Positions 58,210 to 64,000 of a stretch of 64,000 nt of DNA are shown here, in pieces. The stretch comes from Kribbella sandramycini (GTDB taxonomy: Bacteria; Actinomycetota; Actinomycetes; Propionibacteriales; Kribbellaceae), in the NCBI RefSeq assembly GCF_013131805.1, contig NZ_JABJRC010000006.1:124001-188000 (forward strand), given 5' to 3'. Each line of letters starts with the position of its first letter. The first letter of the stretch is position 1. The notes below the pieces were generated by a model that saw nothing but the letters and a program-made list of their open reading frames with translations, did not search any database and was not told the DNA's origin. Made by a program: the position numbers and the translations under genes.

Positions 58210-60567
58210 TCACCGCCGTCCGACGTTGGAGATCGCGGCGGCGAAGCGGATCATGATGCCCTCCCAGCGCTCGACCTGACCGTCGGCCTCCAGTTGCCGG
58301 AGCCTGCGGTCCACCGCGACCACATAGGCGCCGTGGCTGGGCCACTGGGCTTTGGCGTCCGGCAGTTCGTCGGTCAGTGTGCAGCCGTAGCGCAGGTGCC
58401 GGTTCTGCACCTGGCTGTTGATGTTGCCGGTCCACACCTGGGCGCGGAGGTCGGACTTCGCGCAGGGGTCGGCCGGTGGCGTGTACGACGCCAGATTGGT
58501 CGGGATGGTCCAGCCGTCCAGCCGGAGCAGCGAGTAGTACTTGCCGTCCGGTCCTTCAGCGAGCCGGTTGAGGCCGTGATCGCGGATGATCGTGGACGCG
58601 CCGCCCAGCCCGTCCACGACGAAGAGCCGGCCGCCGGAGACGCCGTACAGGTAGCCGTCGCGCCAGGAGAGCGCGCCGTCGTGTCCGGTGATGCGGCCGG
58701 GGAACACCGGGTAGGTGCGCAGGACGACGCCAGTGGTCTTGTTGGCCACGAAGACTGTGCCGTCGGCCAGGCCCCAGATGTTGCCATCCGGTCCGATGGT
58801 CAGCTCGTTGATGCTGGCCGCGCCGGGAACCGGTACGACGTTCTTGCTGACAGCCCCGGTCGCCGGGTCGACCTTGATCAGACGGGCCTCGGTGGCCCTC
58901 GGCTCGGTGCCCTGACCGCCTTCGATCGCGGACCCGGCCCAGAGGCTGCTGCCGACCGGGAGGATCGATGCGATCGACTGGTCGGTGACGAGGTGCCGAT
59001 AGACCTTGTAGGTGTTGCTGGGGACGTCGTAGACGGTGATGGCGCCGCCGTACTCGCCGTAGCCGGGCGTAGTACCGACGTACACGCTGTTGCCGGACGG
59101 GACTACAGCGAACGGGCGGTTCTGGTGGTCGCTGTCGACCAGACTGAACAGCACCCTCGGGTTGGTCGTGCTCTCGGGGAGGCTCGTGTCCCACTGCTGT
59201 AGCCGGCCGTACGGGTAGATGCCGACCCACATCTTCGGGCTGGTGCCCCAGGACCAGCCCTCGACCTGGCCTTGCCGGGCCGTGACAGTGGCTCTACCGG
59301 TAGCTGGGTCGTAGACCGAGGTGGTGCCGTTGAGGTACGCGTTCACGTAGACCTTGCCGGTGACCGGGTCGACGATCGTGTGCTGCAGTGCGACAGGCAC
59401 GTACTGGAACGGTGAGCTCCACTGCGCGAGTGTCTTGGCCTGTGGGTCGTAGCGGAACGTACCGCCGGAGTAGTTACCAGCCAGGCCGTACAGGACCTGT
59501 TGGCCGTTCTCAGTCACCCAGCCGTAGCCGATGGCCGCACCGCGACTCATGCGGACCGGTGGGGTGGTCGCCGTGCTGACAGTGTTGGTAGTCAGGTCGT
59601 AGCGCATCACGTTGAGCGTGGTCGCGGTCGTGAAGTACACACCACCCGGACCGGCGCCGGAAACGCCACGGGCCGCGATCGGGTAGGTCAGAACCAGTCC
59701 GCCGGTCGTAGCGTCGGTGAACTTGATCTGCTCGTAGGTGACCGCGTCAATCACGGCCAGCCGACCGGCGCCGTTTGCGAACACCCGTCCGGCCGCGTAG
59801 TCGAGGTCGTTGAACTCGGTGGCGACCAGGCCCGGTGGAGTGACGTTCTGAATCGCGCCGCTGGTCAGGTCGATCCGGATCAGCTTGGCGGCCGGTGTGG
59901 AGACGCCGACGAACAGTGCGTTCCGGTCGGGGTCGTAGACGGTGGAGCGCGCGTACTGCTGGACCGGGTCGAGTGAGCCGTAGTCCGTGACCTGGCCGGT
60001 GCTGCGGCTGTACTTGAACGCGTGGGCGTTCGGGTACGTGCCGCCGTACACGTTGCCGTTGCTGTCGGCGGTCAGGCCGTAGATGAACGACTCGCCGGCG
60101 ATCGGGCGGCCCAGGCTGGTGACTGTGCCGGCCACTGGGTCGTAGCGGTACAGATGGGCGTTCGGATAGGTGCCGACGTACAGACTGCCGTCACTGGCGA
60201 CGACGATGCCCCACGCGCCGGCAGCCCCGGGCAGCGGGACGGTGTGCAGCAGTTGCCGGGTGTGCAGGTCGACGACGTTCAGATTGGCGTTCTCGCCGGC
60301 CGGGACGGCGTACACGATGTCGCGACCGTCCGGCGAGCGGCCGACGGTGCCCTCCATCACGGTCAGCGAGCTGATCGGCGCGCCGAGGTTCTCGACCGGA
60401 TCGGGGAGCAGCCCCGGGCGGACGCCGTCCGGCCGGGCCGGGCCGACCTCGGACGGCCAGGGATCCGGCCGTCCGGTCGGCGACGCGTGCGCGGGCTGGA
60501 TCAAACAACTGATTACGGCCAGGGCCGTTAAGAACAGGACAGAGCGGAAGGAACGACGCGGAATCAT
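58210..60567 (-). CDS. Secreted beta-propeller protein
   Basis: Exported protein of 785 aa: signal peptide (1-28), then repeated blades of about 40-50 residues. The blade consensus is clear in SDGSLYVGTYPNAHLYRYDP and SNGNVYGGTYPNAHAFKYS, with later blades reading GKVYVNAYLNGTTSVYDP and GNIWGLADGTVFVANK. A C-terminal domain (about 690-785) with two cysteines follows. Likely one or two seven-bladed propellers resembling SMP-30 or NHL folds; no catalytic motif is readable. It interrupts the nudC-mycoredoxin-uvrD2 order. Confidence 0.82.
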   Translation of the reverse strand: MIPRRSFRSVLFLTALAVISCLIQPAHASPTGRPDPWPSEVGPARPDGVRPGLLPDPVENLGAPISSLTVMEGTVGRSPDGRDIVYAVPAGENANLNVVDLHTRQLLHTVPLPGAAGAWGIVVASDGSLYVGTYPNAHLYRYDPVAGTVTSLGRPIAGESFIYGLTADSNGNVYGGTYPNAHAFKYSRSTGQVTDYGSLDPVQQYARSTVYDPDRNALFVGVSTPAAKLIRIDLTSGAIQNVTPPGLVATEFNDLDYAAGRVFANGAGRLAVIDAVTYEQIKFTDATTGGLVLTYPIAARGVSGAGPGGVYFTTATTLNVMRYDLTTNTVSTATTPPVRMSRGAAIGYGWVTENGQQVLYGLAGNYSGGTFRYDPQAKTLAQWSSPFQYVPVALQHTIVDPVTGKVYVNAYLNGTTSVYDPATGRATVTARQGQVEGWSWGTSPKMWVGIYPYGRLQQWDTSLPESTTNPRVLFSLVDSDHQNRPFAVVPSGNSVYVGTTPGYGEYGGAITVYDVPSNTYKVYRHLVTDQSIASILPVGSSLWAGSAIEGGQGTEPRATEARLIKVDPATGAVSKNVVPVPGAASINELTIGPDGNIWGLADGTVFVANKTTGVVLRTYPVFPGRITGHDGALSWRDGYLYGVSGGRLFVVDGLGGASTIIRDHGLNRLAEGPDGKYYSLLRLDGWTIPTNLASYTPPADPCAKSDLRAQVWTGNINSQVQNRHLRYGCTLTDELPDAKAQWPSHGAYVVAVDRRLRQLEADGQVERWEGIMIRFAAAISNVGRR

Positions 60568-60605
60568 GGGCGGACTCCCTACGGCGCGGTTCCCTCGAAG
60601 GTAAA

Positions 60606-60619
60606 ACGGTCATGGCCGT
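60606..60619. promoter_or_regulatory. Short palindrome upstream of the propeller gene
   Basis: ACGGTCATGGCCGT has one mismatched pair (12 of 14 bases symmetrical) and lies 39-52 nt upstream of the propeller start. Possible operator; weak evidence. Confidence 0.3.
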
Positions 60620-60656
60620 AAGTCCATGGCTCGCGCCCGCCCGGGGGCAAAAGGAA

Positions 60657-60686
60657 GCGGCGCCCACCCCGAAGGGCAGACGCCGC
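60657..60686 (-). terminator. Terminator of the mycoredoxin gene
   Basis: GCGGCG...CGCCGC stem with inner GCCC/GGGC, 18 nt downstream of the mycoredoxin stop on the minus strand. No U-tract. Confidence 0.65.
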
Positions 60687-60703
60687 GGTGCAGCCGGGTC
60701 AGG

Positions 60704-60943
60704 TCAGGCGACGAGCTTCTCGGCCACCTGGGCCAGCGACGGGTTGGTCAGCGCGCTGCCGTCGGCAAAGACCACGGTCGGCACGGTCTGGTTCCCGTTG
60801 TTGATCTTCTCGACCAGCTCGGCCGCGCCGGGGACCTGCTCGATGTCGATCTCGGTGAACTCGATCCCGGCCCGCTTCAGCTGGCCCTTGAGGCGATGGC
60901 AGTAGCCACACCAAGGGGTCGAGTACATCGTCAGTGCCGCCAT
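60704..60943 (-). CDS. mrx1: Mycoredoxin / glutaredoxin-like protein
   Basis: Glutaredoxin-fold protein of 79 aa that reduces mycothiol mixed disulfides. Active site CGYC (residues 12-15 in MYSTPWCGYCHRLK), cis-Pro in NQTVPTVVFADG, and TNPSLAQV at the end, as in actinobacterial mycoredoxin-1. ATG 60943 with GGAGA upstream. The frame extends beyond but overlaps uvrD2. Homologue of Rv3198A, adjacent to uvrD2 as in mycobacteria. Confidence 0.93.
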   Translation of the reverse strand: MAALTMYSTPWCGYCHRLKGQLKRAGIEFTEIDIEQVPGAAELVEKINNGNQTVPTVVFADGSALTNPSLAQVAEKLVA

Positions 60944-61031
60944 CGGCCGTCTCCTTCTGAATCTGTCCGGCGAGCCGTCTAGGGTTGCTCTCGACCAACC
61001 CGAACCATGCCGTAGGCGGTGCTGTTCCCGA

Positions 61032-63146
61032 ATGACGCAGTCCGTGAGTGACCTCACACGCTCCGGGTCTCCCGAGGATCTCCTGGGGGCGCTCGATCCG
61101 GAGCAGCGCGCGGTGGCGACGGCGCTGCACGGGCCGGTCGTCGTGATGGCCGGCGCCGGCACGGGCAAGACCCGCGCGATCACGCACCGGATCGCCTACG
61201 GCGTGCGGACGGGCACGTTCGACCCGGTCCGGGTGCTCGCGGTGACGTTCACCCAGCGCGCCGCGGGGGAGATGCGCGGCCGGCTGGCGGGGCTCGGCGT
61301 CGAGGGCGTCCAGGCCCGTACGTTCCACTCCGCCGCGCTCCGGCAGGCGCGCTACTTCTGGCCGAAGGTGTACGGCGGCGAGCTGCCCCAGATCGCGGAC
61401 CGGAAGTTCCCGCTGCTGACCGAGGCGGCGTCGCGCTGCCGGGTCCGCGTCGACACGCCCGCGCTGCGCGACCTCGCCGGTGAGGTCGAGTGGTCGAAGG
61501 TCAGCAACGTCCGTCCCGACGACTACCCGACGCTCGCGCCGAAGGCGGGCCGGGCGCTGGCCGCCTTCGACCCGGCGACGATCGCCCGGATCTTCGCGGC
61601 GTACGAGGACGTGAAACTCGAGCGCGGCCGGATCGACCTGGAGGACGTGCTGCTCTGCGCGACCGCGCTGCTCGCCGAGGACGAGCGGGTCGCCGCAGAG
61701 ATCCGCCGGCAGTACCGGACGTTCGTCGTCGACGAGTACCAGGATGTCAGCCCTCTGCAGCAGAGCCTGCTCGACCTGTGGCTCGGCGGCCGCGAGGACG
61801 TCTGCGTCGTCGGCGACCCCGCGCAGACCATCTACTCCTGGGCCGGCGCCGAGCCGGAGAATCTGGTCCGCTTCGCCTCCCGGCATCCGTCGGCCACGGT
61901 GGTCAAGCTGGTCCGCGACTATCGCTCCACGCCGCAGATCGTCGATGTCGCGAACAAGATCCTCGACGCGGCCGGACCGTCCGGGCTGCCGGGGCGGGTG
62001 ACGCTGCGCTCGCAGCTCGAGCCGGGGCCGGTCCCGATCTACCGCGAGTACTCCGACGAGGTCGCCGAGGCCGATGCGGTGGCGCGCGCGGTGGCCCGCC
62101 TGCAGGACGAGGGCGTCCAGTTGCGTGACATCGCCGTCCTGTTCCGGACGAACGCGCAATCGGAGAACTTCGAGCAGGCGCTCGCCGAGCGGAAGCTCCC
62201 GGCCGTGTTGAAGGGCGCCGAGCGATTCTTCGAGCGGGCCGAGATCCGGCAGGCCGCCGTCCTGCTGCGCGGTCAGGCCAAGGCCGGCGACCTGTCCGAC
62301 GAGCTGGTGACGACGGTGACCAGCGTCCTCGGCGGCGCGGGCTGGACGCCGGAGCCGCCGAGCGGCAAGGGCGCCGTCCGGGACCGGTGGGAGTCGCTGA
62401 GCGCGCTGGTGACCATGGCGGGCGACTTCGCCGCCGCGAACCCGACCGCCGGGTTGGCCGAGCTGATGGCCGAGCTGGACCGGCGAGCCTCGATTCAGCA
62501 CGCGCCGCTCGCCGAAGGCGTCACGCTGGCGACGCTGCACGCGGCGAAGGGCTTGGAGTGGGAGTGCGTCTTCATCGTCGGCGCCCACGAGGGCACACTG
62601 CCGATCAGCTACGCCCAGACGCCCGCCCAGGTGGAGGAGGAGCGGCGGCTGTTCTACGTCGGGGTGACGCGGGCGAAACAGCAGCTGTTCGTGAGCTGGT
62701 CGACGTCGCGATCGCCGGGCGGCCGGGGCACCCGCGGTCCGACCCGGTTTCTGGACCCGATCGGCGTCCGGACGTCGCGGCAGCAGCAGCCGGCCTGGGA
62801 GCCGTCGACCGATCGCGCCGAGCGTGCGGCCCGGTCCGGGCGGCCGATCCCGAAGTGCCGGGTCTGCGGGCGCGGGCTGCTCGATCCGGGTGCGCGCAAA
62901 CTCGGCCGCTGTGAGAGCTGCCCGTCGGCGATCGACCAGAAGCTGTACGACGCGCTGATCGCCTGGCGCACCGAGCAGGCCGAGTCGGAGCGGATGCCGG
63001 CCTTCGTCGTCCTGACCGACGCGACGCTGACCGCGATCGCCGAGACCCGCCCGACGGACGAGTCCGCCCTGCGGCAGATCCCGGGGATCGGGCACGCGAA
63101 GCTGATGAAGTACGGCGAGCAGATCCTGGTGATCTGTACGCGTTAG
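61032..63146 (+). CDS. uvrD2: ATP-dependent DNA helicase UvrD2
   Basis: Superfamily I 3'-5' helicase of 704 aa. Walker A GAGTGKT (41-47), FVVDEYQDVSPLQ, GDPAQTIYSWAGA, TLHAAKGLEWECVF and FYVGVTRAKQQL. A tetracysteine module (C609, C612, C627, C630) and a C-terminal HRDC domain (about 632-704, FVVLTDATLTAIAETRP then IPGIGHAKLMKYGEQIL) mark it as UvrD2. Homologue of Rv3198c, essential in mycobacteria. Divergent from the mycoredoxin gene by 88 bp. Confidence 0.95.
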   Translation: MTQSVSDLTRSGSPEDLLGALDPEQRAVATALHGPVVVMAGAGTGKTRAITHRIAYGVRTGTFDPVRVLAVTFTQRAAGEMRGRLAGLGVEGVQARTFHSAALRQARYFWPKVYGGELPQIADRKFPLLTEAASRCRVRVDTPALRDLAGEVEWSKVSNVRPDDYPTLAPKAGRALAAFDPATIARIFAAYEDVKLERGRIDLEDVLLCATALLAEDERVAAEIRRQYRTFVVDEYQDVSPLQQSLLDLWLGGREDVCVVGDPAQTIYSWAGAEPENLVRFASRHPSATVVKLVRDYRSTPQIVDVANKILDAAGPSGLPGRVTLRSQLEPGPVPIYREYSDEVAEADAVARAVARLQDEGVQLRDIAVLFRTNAQSENFEQALAERKLPAVLKGAERFFERAEIRQAAVLLRGQAKAGDLSDELVTTVTSVLGGAGWTPEPPSGKGAVRDRWESLSALVTMAGDFAAANPTAGLAELMAELDRRASIQHAPLAEGVTLATLHAAKGLEWECVFIVGAHEGTLPISYAQTPAQVEEERRLFYVGVTRAKQQLFVSWSTSRSPGGRGTRGPTRFLDPIGVRTSRQQQPAWEPSTDRAERAARSGRPIPKCRVCGRGLLDPGARKLGRCESCPSAIDQKLYDALIAWRTEQAESERMPAFVVLTDATLTAIAETRPTDESALRQIPGIGHAKLMKYGEQILVICTR

Positions 63147-64000
63147 GCCGGCTCGCGGAGGCGGGCGTCCTGGCTGGGCGGCACGCCGTACTGGCGGCGG
63201 TACTCGCGGCTGAACTGGGAGGCGCTGTCGTAGCCGACGCGGTGCGCGACGGTCGCGATGTCGCGCGGCTGGGCGGCGAGTAGCAGGCGCGCCTCCTGGA
63301 GGCGGACCTGCTTCTGGAACTGGATCGGGCTGAGCGCGGTGACGGTCTGGAAGTGCCGGTAGAAGCCGGACGGGCTCATCCCGCTCAGCTTGGCGAGGTC
63401 CTCGACGCGGAACTGCTCGGCGTAGTTCTCGCGGATCCAGCGGGCGGCGCGGGTGATGTGGTTCAGACTGCTGTCCGCCAGGCCGAGCTGCCGGACGGCC
63501 GCGCCCTGATCGCCGGTGATCAGCCGCCAGTGGATCTCCCGCTTGAGCATCGGTGCGAGGACGGCCTGATCTCGCGGGCGCTCGAGCAGGCGGACGAGCC
63601 GGGCCAGGCTGTCGACCAGCTCGTCGGTCAGCTTGCCTACGGCGATCCCCGGGACCGGGCCGGACTGCGGGCGGGGCAGATCGCCGGGACCGGCGTGCAG
63701 CAACAGGTCGGCGATCAATGCGGGCTCCAGCACGACCGCCATGCCGAGTGCGGGCTCGCTGACCGTCGCATCGACGAAGTGCCCGGTCACTGGCAGATCG
63801 ACCGAGGCGACCAGGTAGTCGCCCGGCCGGTACAGATGCACCCGCTCACCCACGGCCAGCCGCTTGGCTCCCTCGACCAGCACCGCCAGCACCACGCCTG
63901 ACATCGACGGGGAGGGCGGCCCGGACTGCTCGATCCGCGCGATGTGCAGCCCGTCGATCGCCGTCCGGTCGTCCGGCCGCACGTGCTTCCGCAGCAGGGC
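63143..64000 (-). CDS. AraC-family transcriptional regulator (5' end outside window)
   Basis: AraC/XylS regulator; 285 codons are visible and the frame is open to the right edge. N-terminal cupin-like AraC_N (PF06719-type) domain: IDGLHIARIEQSGPPSPSM, GVVLAVLVEGAKRLAVGE. C-terminal pair of HTHs: FRVEDLAKLSGMSPSGFYRHF and RDIATVAHRVGYDSASQFSREY. A GTG at 63982 could start it, but relatives have about 10-15 more residues (here LLRKHV in frame), so the true start is probably past 64000. Its stop overlaps uvrD2 by 4 bp, convergent. Confidence 0.9.
   Translation of the reverse strand, partial: ALLRKHVRPDDRTAIDGLHIARIEQSGPPSPSMSGVVLAVLVEGAKRLAVGERVHLYRPGDYLVASVDLPVTGHFVDATVSEPALGMAVVLEPALIADLLLHAGPGDLPRPQSGPVPGIAVGKLTDELVDSLARLVRLLERPRDQAVLAPMLKREIHWRLITGDQGAAVRQLGLADSSLNHITRAARWIRENYAEQFRVEDLAKLSGMSPSGFYRHFQTVTALSPIQFQKQVRLQEARLLLAAQPRDIATVAHRVGYDSASQFSREYRRQYGVPPSQDARLREPA

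Noticed and set aside
60699..63095. 798-codon open frame opposite uvrD2
   Set aside because: Shadow frame; uvrD2 on the plus strand carries all helicase motifs, and mrx1 occupies the end in another frame.

Overview
This is high-GC chromosomal DNA from an actinomycete. Codons are G/C-ending, GTG starts are frequent, many genes overlap by 4 bp, and the proteins are typical of the phylum: a mycoredoxin, a mycothiol-dependent isomerase-like protein, AdnAB, UvrD2, DUF3107, GPP34 and an F420-dependent LLM oxidoreductase. The large secreted carbohydrate-active proteins and the gene set suggest the Kribbella/Nocardioides side of the Propionibacteriales (inference). I see no tRNA, rRNA, CRISPR array, transposase or phage gene.

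Layout. 1-3.6 kb: a LacI repressor (cut by the window edge) and a secreted glycerophosphodiesterase, each preceded by the same near-palindromic operator; then a histidine phosphatase, a GNAT acetyltransferase and a Nudix hydrolase. 3.7-6.1 kb: a tight PHP - MarC - RecB-like nuclease operon. 6.2-6.8 kb: a broken PHP gene. 7.0-9.6 kb: an ABC exporter made of two ABC-2 permeases and an ATPase. 9.6-10.7 kb: a RelA/SpoT-like synthetase gene overlapping a small partner gene, followed by a G-quadruplex-prone spacer. 10.9-18.9 kb: a secreted-protein region with a GH43-ricin enzyme, an unassigned TIM-barrel-like enzyme and a GH172-FG-GAP enzyme, probably an arabinan- or fructan-type utilisation locus. 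18.9-23.0 kb: an alpha/beta hydrolase, an MFS exporter behind a SoxR-type box, an orphan ParA and a DUF4349 lipoprotein.

23-63 kb follows, with insertions, the gene order I recall from Mycobacterium tuberculosis Rv3211 down to Rv3198c: DEAD-box helicase, ferritin-like protein, DUF3107, TetR (FasR position), MoeZ, MGMT-like protein, AdnA, AdnB, NudC, mycoredoxin, UvrD2. Inserted in this frame are a glycosyltransferase, a stand-alone LigD polymerase domain, a tandem pair of 918-aa secreted hydrolases with Calx-beta domains, a TetR/mycothiol-enzyme operon with a palindromic operator, an HNH (DUF222) protein, a DsbA-like/TetR divergent pair, a GPP34 protein, a TetR-controlled SDR/reductase/acyl-CoA ligase operon with twin operators, DeoD with a coupled lipoprotein, and a secreted beta-propeller. 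An AraC regulator is cut by the right edge.

DNA-repair functions dominate the conserved part: AdnAB end resection, UvrD2, an alkyltransferase-like protein and LigD-Pol. The variable part is mainly secretion, transport and small regulated operons whose operators can be read directly. No gene-free stretch exceeds 300 bp.
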